From: Neotamlana sargassicola
GTDB taxonomy: Bacteria > Bacteroidota > Bacteroidia > Flavobacteriales > Flavobacteriaceae
NCBI RefSeq assembly: GCF_020523965.1
Contig: NZ_JAJAPX010000003.1
Location: 248,001 to 312,000, forward strand
Direction: 5' to 3'
DNA length: 64,000 nucleotides
Positions within the stretch are counted from its first letter, which is position 1. Each line of letters starts with the position of its first letter. The notes beneath the pieces are model-generated. The model was not told where the DNA came from and ran no database searches. It saw only the letters and a list, made by a program, of their open reading frames with translations. The position numbers and the translations under genes are program-made. Shown here one piece after another: positions 25,174 to 32,336 of this stretch.

Positions 25174-25929
25174 CTAGTGTTTAATAAACTTAAAGCGTTT
25201 AGTACCCATTGCAGTTTCTAAATTTAAAATATAAATACCATTTTTTAATGCGTTAATAGATACATGTGATGTAATATTGTTTTTAATATTTAAAACACTT
25301 TTACCACTAGTATTGTAAATAGCTAGTTGTTTTATAGCATTGCTTTCAACATTATTTATTTTTAAAACGGCATTATTTTTTAAATAAGTTAAATTTATAT
25401 TTTCTATATTTTCTTTAGAGTCAACATTTAAAAGAGCATTTTTTTCTTGATAGGAGATACTAAATCTGGTAACATCAATAGTTTCGTTAATCCATATTTC
25501 CGCTGGTGTTTCTGATAGATTATAACTTAAATTTGTTTCGTTGTCTTTTAAATAAATATTTATATTCTCAGGAAGGTTCTCTAATTTATTTAATTTAATA
25601 GTGAAATTTCCAGAAGTGTATATATTAAAACCTAAAGGTAATGTTTCGTTTTTATCAAATTCAGGTAGAGCCATTATACATAAATTATGGTTGTTCATTA
25701 CCCAGTACATTTCATTTTTATTATCGTTAAAAGCTCTGGCGTCGTAACCGTTATCGTAGTCGTGTGTAGTGTTTTCAATATAGCCCAGCCCAATGATACG
25801 CATATATTGGTTTGGATCTGTAAAGGAAAGCCATATTTTAATTCGATTATCTTGTGTATTTGCCTGAGCAAATACATTGGTTGCATTTATAAAGGCTAAT
25901 ATGAAATAGATAAATATTTTTTGGGGCAT
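25174..25929 (-). CDS. Secreted protein with T9SS type A sorting domain
   Basis: 251 residues. A signal peptide (MPQKIFIYFILAFINATNVFAQ) is followed by a domain of about 150 residues with no family I recognise. The last 75 residues are a T9SS type A C-terminal domain: LAIYNTSGKSVLNIK, HVSINALKNGIYILNLET and the final KRFKFIKH, which directs export across the outer membrane by the type IX system and possible surface attachment. There is no obvious partner gene. Segments such as SFTDPNQYMRIIGLGYIE suggest a T9SS cargo with a binding rather than catalytic role; that is weak. Confidence 0.8.
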   Translation of the reverse strand: MPQKIFIYFILAFINATNVFAQANTQDNRIKIWLSFTDPNQYMRIIGLGYIENTTHDYDNGYDARAFNDNKNEMYWVMNNHNLCIMALPEFDKNETLPLGFNIYTSGNFTIKLNKLENLPENINIYLKDNETNLSYNLSETPAEIWINETIDVTRFSISYQEKNALLNVDSKENIENINLTYLKNNAVLKINNVESNAIKQLAIYNTSGKSVLNIKNNITSHVSINALKNGIYILNLETAMGTKRFKFIKH

Positions 25930-26005
25930 GTTATTGGGTTTTGTACGAAAATATAAAACCTTAACGATAAAATGTTTAAAAAATCGATAAAATGTAAAAA
26001 ATATA

Positions 26006-26013
26006 TAATTTTG
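26006..26013 (+). promoter_or_regulatory. Candidate -7 box upstream of the DUF4870 gene
   Basis: TAATTTTG, 122 bp upstream of the favoured ATG; a long leader would result. Confidence 0.35.
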
Positions 26014-26135
26014 TAGGATTTATAATATAAAAATTATCGATAAACTGTAAATAACCTCGTTATGGTTTTTATTATCTAAAAAAAATGTAACAAAAAATGC
26101 ATATAAACGTCATATTAATGAAAAACAAATTAATC

Positions 26136-26498
26136 ATGGAAACGAACTACTACACTCTAAAACGAACTGATAACCAATTATTAGCATTAACACATTTGTC
26201 TCAATTACTTACTTGTTTAACAGGATTTGGTGGGTTAATTGTACCATTAATAATTTGGGCAACACAAAAAGATAACGTAGAAGGTTTAGATATTCATGGA
26301 AAATCTATAATTAACTTTCAGTTAAGCATTGTTGTATATTCTGTATTAAGTATTCCTTTAATATTACTATTTGGTTTAGGTCTATTAACACTTATTTTTA
26401 TAGGTATTTTGGCTTTTGTTATGCCAATTATAAACACGATAAAAGCTAGTAATGGCGAATTACCTAGCTACCCATTATCTCTTAATTTTATTAGTTAG
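26136..26498 (+). CDS. DUF4870 domain membrane protein
   Basis: 120 residues from the ATG at 26136 (METNYYTL...); earlier in-frame ATGs at 26097 and 26118 are possible, but the family begins close to this one. DUF4870 features are the start LALTHLSQLLTCLTGFGGLIVPLIIWATQK, the polar link DIHGKSIINFQLS and two further spans ending in a 'MPIINTIKASNG' tail. These are small inner-membrane proteins of unknown role, likely four spans. A strong terminator follows. Confidence 0.85.
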   Translation: METNYYTLKRTDNQLLALTHLSQLLTCLTGFGGLIVPLIIWATQKDNVEGLDIHGKSIINFQLSIVVYSVLSIPLILLFGLGLLTLIFIGILAFVMPIINTIKASNGELPSYPLSLNFIS

Positions 26499-26522
26499 TG
26501 TTATTTTATATTAAGAGATATT

Positions 26523-26553
26523 AAACGCCTACAATTGTAGGCGTTTTTTTGTA
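26523..26553 (+). terminator. Rho-independent terminator after the DUF4870 gene
   Basis: Perfect palindrome AAACGCCTACAATTGTAGGCGTTT (read as two arms of 12) followed by further T residues. Confidence 0.85.
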
Positions 26554-26611
26554 TTTAGAAAAAAAAATAGGGCTTACAGCAAAATACATGTATCATTATT
26601 TACATAAATGT

Positions 26612-26619
26612 TAAGTTTG
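26612..26619 (+). promoter_or_regulatory. Candidate -7 box for the histidine kinase operon
   Basis: TAAGTTTG, matching TAnnTTTG, 13 bp upstream of the kinase ATG. Confidence 0.5.
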
Positions 26620-26632
26620 TTGTTTAGTAATT

Positions 26633-29530
26633 ATGCGGTATTGTTTTAAGTATATACTTGTTTGTTTTTTTTGCTTTGTGTTACAGGCTCAAAATCCGGT
26701 GTCTGTAAATATGGGAAGTATATCTCAACTTCCAGATGTTGAATTTTATGACATTGCTGAAGATGAAGACCATTATATATGGTTAGCAGCAGATAAAGGC
26801 TTGTATAGATATGACGGAAAAACATATCTTAATTTTGATAATCCCGAGAAAAAATCGAATTCAATATTTCAACTACAATTTGATCGCGAAGGAAAACTTT
26901 GGTGTAATAACATTTACGGACAATTTTTTTATGTTGAAAACGATAGTTTGAAATTGTTTTTTGATGCTAGTAAATTCGTTAAAGGTCAATTAGCTTCTTA
27001 TCGTGTTTTAGAAAAAAGTGTTCGTATATTCACAGAAACAGGTATTTACGATATAAATAAAGATTCTAAAAATATCTCAGCAGTTTTTAATGGCATGTGT
27101 ATTAGTAATGCATTTGTAAATGATGCGAACTACACGTTTGTTATTAATTTAGATGGTTCTTTAAAACGTCATAGAGTTTATAAATTTAAAAACGGAATAG
27201 CAAAAAAAATTATTGAAATAACAAGTTCAAAACGCATTCAATCACCAAAGCTTTTTGCATTTAACAATGTTGTGTTTTTTACACATAAAAGTTCTAATGG
27301 TAATGTAATATACCTAGTTGATAAGCAAAGCGACTCATACACTAAGATAGAAACCCCAAAACAGTTGCAAAATGAAACTATTTACAATGTTTTAAGTTTT
27401 AACAATGCGTACTGGTTTTTAACTAATTCAGGTGTATTAATATTTAAATTAAAAGATAAATCATTAATATTTAAAGAACAGCTTTTTAAATCAGAATCTA
27501 TTACAGACATTCAAATAGATTTTAATAAAAATTATTGGTTTACAACTTTAGATAATGGTGTTTTTGTATCACCAAATTTAAATATTAGGCAAGTAGAACA
27601 TAAAAATAAAGTAACTGCATCTGCTGCGTTATACGATAATAATTTTGTTATAGGTACAAACAATGGCAAGTTGTTGTTTTATAACAAAGATAAACTGTAT
27701 AAAACCATTCAATTACCTGGAAAAAAAATTATAGGAAACTTATTTTTTGATGATAAAACCAAACAATTAATTGTAAGCATAAATGCATCAGAATCGTTTA
27801 TTGTAAACTTAAAATCTTTTAAAATTAAGGATGCAAAAAATACATTTTCTGTAGCAAAGAGCTTTTCTAAAATTAATGATAGTACTTTGTTTTACGGCAA
27901 TTACAGGCAAGGTATTGTTTATAAAAAACCATATAGTTTAGATTACAAAAAAGAGCTTCGTTCAAGTCGAGTAAAAGCCTCTACAGTTTGCAACAATAGT
28001 CTGTTTGTATCTTATATTGATGGATTTTTTGTTTATAATTTAGAAAATTTTGAATCAAAAGAAATACACTATAATTCTAATAATTTAATAGTTAATGTTA
28101 TTGCATCAAATAACGAAAAAATAATTTGGTTAGCTACACAGCACAATGGTTTGCTTAAACTTGAAAATAATACACTATCAAAATTAGAAATTGGTTTACC
28201 CAAAAACCTTCATATAAATAATTTAAAATATGATGATAATTTATTGTGGATTTCATCAGATTCTGGACTATTTCAGTACAATATAAACACAACAACATTA
28301 AAGTTTTTAAGTGCTCAAGATGGTTTAAATACTGCTGTAAATAATTTTTTAATACTTAAAAATAAAGTAGTAGTTACTCTGCCAACTTCGTTTTATTTGC
28401 TTCCAAAGCATGAAGGATTATTTAAATCATTTAAAACAGCAAGAGTAAAAATAGAAAGCGTAAAGATAAATGACCGAGATACACTTCTTAAGCCAACTTA
28501 CAAATTACCACATGATTTAAATAAAATTGAAATTCAGTTTAACTCCAATGGCTTTCAAGCTAACCAACAAGTAAATTATAAATACAGGGTTAAACAACTC
28601 GATACAAGTTGGCAAAATATACCCAAAAACACACATTTTGTTAATTTTAATAGTTTGGCTAATGGTAGTTACACGTTCGAGCTTAAAGCAAAAAATAGTA
28701 GCGCCAAAGGTTATGTTTATGCATCGCCAATAACATTTATAATTAGCAAACCCTTTTGGGAAACCTATTGGTTTTATGGTTTAGTAATGTTGTCAATTTT
28801 TGGTTTAATATGGCTGTACTTTATAAATCGTTTAAAGCAAAAGGAAAAACAGCGCATTTTAGAAATTGATAAAATTTTAATCGATAAAAAAATAACGAAT
28901 TTAAGACTAGAAAATCTGCGTTCGCAAATGAATCCGCATTTTATTTTTAATGCGTTAAATTCCATTCAAGATTATATTGTTTCAAACGAAAAAGAATTAG
29001 CAAGTTCTTATTTAGTAAAGTTTAGCCGATTAATCCGAATGTATTTAGATTACAGTCAGCAAAACGAAATTACTTTAGAAGAAGAGCTAAATGCATTAAA
29101 ATTGTATTTAGAATTAGAAAAAGTACGTTTTGAAGATGAGTTAGAATATAAAATATCTGTCGATAATCAGTTGAATACAAAACAGATAAAAGTACCGTCA
29201 TTGTTTATTCAACCTTATGTGGAAAATGCCTTAAAACATGGGTTGTTACACAAATTAAACGACCGAAAATTACATATTAAAGCAGAAGTTATTCAACAAA
29301 ATAAATTAAGAATTACAGTTGAAGATAATGGTATTGGTCGAGAACAATCAGAGAAATTAAAACGTCCTAATAAACAGCATAAACCTTTTGCTACTCGGGC
29401 AAATCAAGAACGAGTATATTTATATAAAAACAAGCTAAAACGTGATATTACTATAATCACAAAAGATTTAGCTACAGATAAAAATATACCATTAGGCACT
29501 CGAGTAATTATAATGATGCCAATACAATAA
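26633..29530 (+). CDS. Sensor histidine kinase with two-component-regulator propeller and LytS-type kinase domain
   Basis: 965 residues. A signal peptide (about 1-19) leads to a periplasmic beta-propeller of repeated blades, each with motifs like YIWLAADKGLYRYDG, KLWCNNIYGQF and NYWFTTLDNGVFVS, then a Y_Y_Y-type domain near 640-705 (KYRVKQLDTSWQNI, NGSYTFELKAKN). One membrane span (FYGLVMLSIFGLIWLYFI) is near 717-737. The cytosolic His_kinase domain has the phosphoacceptor in SQMNPHFIFNALNSIQ (His 769), the N-box PYVENALKHGL and the G-box VEDNGIGRE. It probably senses an extracellular ligand and phosphorylates the LytTR regulator encoded three bases after it. Confidence 0.93.
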   Translation: MRYCFKYILVCFFCFVLQAQNPVSVNMGSISQLPDVEFYDIAEDEDHYIWLAADKGLYRYDGKTYLNFDNPEKKSNSIFQLQFDREGKLWCNNIYGQFFYVENDSLKLFFDASKFVKGQLASYRVLEKSVRIFTETGIYDINKDSKNISAVFNGMCISNAFVNDANYTFVINLDGSLKRHRVYKFKNGIAKKIIEITSSKRIQSPKLFAFNNVVFFTHKSSNGNVIYLVDKQSDSYTKIETPKQLQNETIYNVLSFNNAYWFLTNSGVLIFKLKDKSLIFKEQLFKSESITDIQIDFNKNYWFTTLDNGVFVSPNLNIRQVEHKNKVTASAALYDNNFVIGTNNGKLLFYNKDKLYKTIQLPGKKIIGNLFFDDKTKQLIVSINASESFIVNLKSFKIKDAKNTFSVAKSFSKINDSTLFYGNYRQGIVYKKPYSLDYKKELRSSRVKASTVCNNSLFVSYIDGFFVYNLENFESKEIHYNSNNLIVNVIASNNEKIIWLATQHNGLLKLENNTLSKLEIGLPKNLHINNLKYDDNLLWISSDSGLFQYNINTTTLKFLSAQDGLNTAVNNFLILKNKVVVTLPTSFYLLPKHEGLFKSFKTARVKIESVKINDRDTLLKPTYKLPHDLNKIEIQFNSNGFQANQQVNYKYRVKQLDTSWQNIPKNTHFVNFNSLANGSYTFELKAKNSSAKGYVYASPITFIISKPFWETYWFYGLVMLSIFGLIWLYFINRLKQKEKQRILEIDKILIDKKITNLRLENLRSQMNPHFIFNALNSIQDYIVSNEKELASSYLVKFSRLIRMYLDYSQQNEITLEEELNALKLYLELEKVRFEDELEYKISVDNQLNTKQIKVPSLFIQPYVENALKHGLLHKLNDRKLHIKAEVIQQNKLRITVEDNGIGREQSEKLKRPNKQHKPFATRANQERVYLYKNKLKRDITIITKDLATDKNIPLGTRVIIMMPIQ

Positions 29531-29533
29531 TAT

Positions 29534-30286
29534 ATGAAAGCGATAATTATAGACGACGAAAAACGCGCCAGACATTTACTATCTAACTTGTTAACCCAAC
29601 ATTGCACAAGTATTACCTCTATTAATGAAGCTCAAGATTTGGCATCTGGAGTAGACTTAATAAAAACAACCAAACCTGATGTTGTTTTTTTAGATATAGA
29701 AATGCCAAATCAATCAGGTTTAGATATTTTGAAATACTTTCCAAACAACATAGACTTTAAAATTATTTTTGTAACAGCGTATAATCAATATGCTATTGAA
29801 GCTTTTAAATTATCGGCAGTAGATTATTTATTAAAACCGGTTGATACCACCGAGTTAAAGGAAGCAGTTACTAAAGCCGAAGAAGCGATAAAAGCCAATA
29901 ATTTAAATGACCAGTTAAACAAGTTACGCGACTCTTTAAAACAACTTTCCATAGATAAAATTGCATTAGAAATACCAAAAGGAATTATGTTCGCGTCGCA
30001 CAATGATATTGTCTATTTTGAGGCAGATGGTATGTACACCAATGTACAACTTATTGATGGTAAACAAAAAACCATTTGCAAACCCTTAAAACATTTTGTT
30101 GAGCAGTTAGAGCGTAATACTATGTTTTTTAAATGCCATCGTTCGTATTTAATCAACTTAAAATATGTAGATGAATTGGTTAAAGATGATGGCGATTATT
30201 TATTAATGAATAATCAAAAACGCATTCCCATTTCAAAATCTAAACGCGATCAATTTTTAGAGGTGATAAAGGAAACATTCCTATAA
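29534..30286 (+). CDS. LytTR-family response regulator
   Basis: 250 residues. The receiver domain (1-120) has the acidic pocket DDE at 7-9, phosphoacceptor Asp 54 in VVFLDIEMPNQSG, the Thr of VTAYN and the Lys of LLKPVD. A linker (about 121-140) leads to a LytTR DNA-binding domain with IVYFEADGMYTNVQL, FFKCHRSYLINLKYV and the closing KRIPISKSKRDQF. It is translationally close (3-bp gap) to the kinase. LytTR proteins bind pairs of direct repeats spaced about 21 bp; two such pairs occur at promoters just downstream, making them the best candidate targets. Confidence 0.95.
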   Translation: MKAIIIDDEKRARHLLSNLLTQHCTSITSINEAQDLASGVDLIKTTKPDVVFLDIEMPNQSGLDILKYFPNNIDFKIIFVTAYNQYAIEAFKLSAVDYLLKPVDTTELKEAVTKAEEAIKANNLNDQLNKLRDSLKQLSIDKIALEIPKGIMFASHNDIVYFEADGMYTNVQLIDGKQKTICKPLKHFVEQLERNTMFFKCHRSYLINLKYVDELVKDDGDYLLMNNQKRIPISKSKRDQFLEVIKETFL

Positions 30287-30291
30287 AAAGT

Positions 30292-30359
30292 TTTCAGAAA
30301 AAAAATAGTACTATTCAGAAAAAACAAAATTACAAATAGTGTTTCATCAAGTTATTTTG
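30292..30359 (+). promoter_or_regulatory. Paired direct repeats and -7-like box: candidate LytTR operator 1
   Basis: TTTCAGAAAAAA at 30292-30303 and ATTCAGAAAAAA at 30313-30324 are spaced exactly 21 bp. The box TTATTTTG begins 36 bp after the C of the second repeat (30352-30359). The same layout recurs upstream of the gene at 32337. The first repeat starts 5 bp after the regulator's stop codon. Confidence 0.7.
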
Positions 30360-30382
30360 AAGATAATTAAACACTATTTCAA

Positions 30383-31603
30383 ATGAAAAAAATATTATTA
30401 TTTCTAGTTTTTACTATTTGTTATACTTCTAGTTATGCGCAATTTGGTAAAATGCTAAAAAGTAAAGCTAAAGCTGCTGTCGAGAAAAAAATTAATAAAA
30501 AAACAGAAGGCTCTTCAGAGTCAGAAAAAGATAATTCGGCAACAGGAACGGTTAGTAATTCGTCATCAAATTCAAATGAATATACAGATGAAGAATTTAA
30601 AGCAGAATTAGCCAAAAAATATCCAAATGACCAGGCGAAACAAGATTTATACTATCAAAAATATCTTGAAAAAAAACAACAAGAAGCTGAAGCTAATAAG
30701 CCTAAATCTGCAAATACAGTAAGTGACGATTTTTTATACATGTCGTACCCGTTTGCTATGACCAAAGGTATGAGCGCAATTGGTGTTGATCGCGTAAAGT
30801 TAAGACGCCAAATGACAGACATGGGTGATAATGTAGATATATTACCAGCGCAAGATCCAGATTATGCATGGTTACGCTTTTTAACAACACCAGAGCTAGT
30901 AGCCATGTCGCCAGAAGGTTACATTGGTTACGAGTTGGTTTCCGGAATGTTTACAACCAAAGTTGGTGCAGACCGATCGCAAACTTTAGAGCTAGGTACA
31001 GGTATGCCAATTTTAGTAAGAGGAATGTTAATTGCAGACGATGTTTTTGTTATTTATGCTGCATCTCACCAAGGCGGACACGCATTTAATGTACCATCGT
31101 ATATGCATGAAAAAGATATTACCATTTTAAACGTAATTGGTAAAGGAGAACAACAATTTCATTTAGACTGGTTAGAAAAAGCGAAGCCAATTGTAAAAGA
31201 GTTTGAAGCCACGTTAAAAGCAAATTACGATGCTGCTGCAAAATCGACTATGGATGCTATAGAAATGCCAAAAGCAGGTAGCATGAATAGTAATGCTTCA
31301 TTAGTGAGTTTTGCTAAAGAAAATGTATCTAAAACCATTGCAAAAGATGGTGCAAAACTTCTAAAGTTAAACATAGAATCTAACGATTGGAGTATTGTAA
31401 CAAACAAATATACAGGTCGTATTTTATACCGTTGGATTAAAGGCGCATTCACAGAAAAAAATAAAAATAACGACTGCTATTTACAAGGTTTTTTAATCAA
31501 GCAACAGTACAATGGTAGTGGTTATGGTAGCTCACAATTTGGAGGAATTATTCACGGACAAATGCCTTACGGACAAAAAATGAACTGTGAAAATGCCAAT
31601 TAA
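30383..31603 (+). CDS. Secreted protein of unknown function, probable LytTR target
   Basis: 406 residues. A signal peptide (MKKILLFLVFTICYTSSYAQ) is followed by a Lys-rich, then Ser/Glu-rich low-complexity region to about residue 100. The middle (about 110-270) looks globular, with YMSYPFAMTKGMSAIGVDRVKL and AASHQGGHAFNVP, and is not recognised. The last 100 residues form a module shared with the next gene: a helix (AKENVSKTIAKDG), then SNDWSIVTNKYTGRILYRWI and a tail with QFGGIIHG and PYGQKMNC. It is the first gene after the LytTR repeats. Export is supported; function is not. Confidence 0.75.
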   Translation: MKKILLFLVFTICYTSSYAQFGKMLKSKAKAAVEKKINKKTEGSSESEKDNSATGTVSNSSSNSNEYTDEEFKAELAKKYPNDQAKQDLYYQKYLEKKQQEAEANKPKSANTVSDDFLYMSYPFAMTKGMSAIGVDRVKLRRQMTDMGDNVDILPAQDPDYAWLRFLTTPELVAMSPEGYIGYELVSGMFTTKVGADRSQTLELGTGMPILVRGMLIADDVFVIYAASHQGGHAFNVPSYMHEKDITILNVIGKGEQQFHLDWLEKAKPIVKEFEATLKANYDAAAKSTMDAIEMPKAGSMNSNASLVSFAKENVSKTIAKDGAKLLKLNIESNDWSIVTNKYTGRILYRWIKGAFTEKNKNNDCYLQGFLIKQQYNGSGYGSSQFGGIIHGQMPYGQKMNCENAN

Positions 31604-31636
31604 AACGATAAAGGAATAATTAATACATTTTAAAAA

Positions 31637-32143
31637 ATGAAAAAGCTATTTATATTTTTAACTATAATTTTTATAGGTGCAGTACAGCCTTCATATGCAC
31701 AATTCTTAAAAAAAATAAAGGATAATTTAGATAAGCCTCTTATTAAACAGAAGGAGAAAAAAATAAGTGAAGAAGAGCTGGAAAAAAGAAAAAATATTAA
31801 GCTGCCAGATGTCGGTGTCTTGGATAAAGATGAAGCTTTAAAAGCCATTGCAGTTAAAGGTTTAGATTCGTATTACAGTAAGCATAGCATGAGTAATACA
31901 CATCAATATATTACATCGAATACTTGGTCTACTGTAAAACATAAAGATACAGGGCTGCCTTTATACCAATGGGCTGTAGGAGCAGTTGTTCAGAAAAATT
32001 CAGATGGACAATGTATGCTATATGAGTTTATTTTAAGACGAGATTACACAGGTGGAGGGCAGTTTGGAGATTCCTATTTCAACGGTATAAATAGAGGCAC
32101 AATTAAGGCGCCTTATGGTAATTATATAGCTTGCGTAGAATAA
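31637..32143 (+). CDS. Small secreted protein sharing a C-terminal module with its upstream neighbour
   Basis: 168 residues. A signal peptide (MKKLFIFLTIIFIGAVQPSYA) is followed by QFLKKIKDNLDKPLI and a basic-acidic helix (residues 35-60), then the same module as the preceding gene: an Ala-rich helix (ALKAIAVKGLDSYY), SNTWSTVKHKDTGLPLYQWA, a CMLYEFILRRDYTGGGQFG strand pair and APYGNYIAC. It lacks the middle domain of the neighbour, so it is a short paralogue, 33 bp downstream and probably in the same transcript. A terminator follows. Confidence 0.75.
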   Translation: MKKLFIFLTIIFIGAVQPSYAQFLKKIKDNLDKPLIKQKEKKISEEELEKRKNIKLPDVGVLDKDEALKAIAVKGLDSYYSKHSMSNTHQYITSNTWSTVKHKDTGLPLYQWAVGAVVQKNSDGQCMLYEFILRRDYTGGGQFGDSYFNGINRGTIKAPYGNYIACVE

Positions 32144-32172
32144 TATCTAAAAAATATTTGCTTTCATATTTA

Positions 32173-32203
32173 AAAGAGTTTACGAGATGTAGACTCTTTT
32201 TTT
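32173..32203 (+). terminator. Rho-independent terminator of the secreted-protein pair
   Basis: 11-bp stem AAAGAGTTTAC/GTAGACTCTTT, 5-base loop, then a run of T. Confidence 0.85.
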
Positions 32204-32237
32204 ATGAAATAAAACTGTAGTATGATTTAAAAAAATC

Positions 32238-32305
32238 ATTTAGAAAGAAATTAGAACAATTCAGAAAAAAGCATGTTGAAAACCTTTTTATGTACTATTA
32301 TTTTG
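32238..32305 (+). promoter_or_regulatory. Paired direct repeats and -7-like box: candidate LytTR operator 2
   Basis: ATTTAGAAAGAA at 32238-32249 and ATTCAGAAAAAA at 32259-32270, 21 bp apart. TTATTTTG begins at 32298, 36 bp after the C of the second repeat, exactly as at operator 1. Confidence 0.7.
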
Positions 32306-32336
32306 TTCTTGAAAATCATAATAAATCTCAACTACA

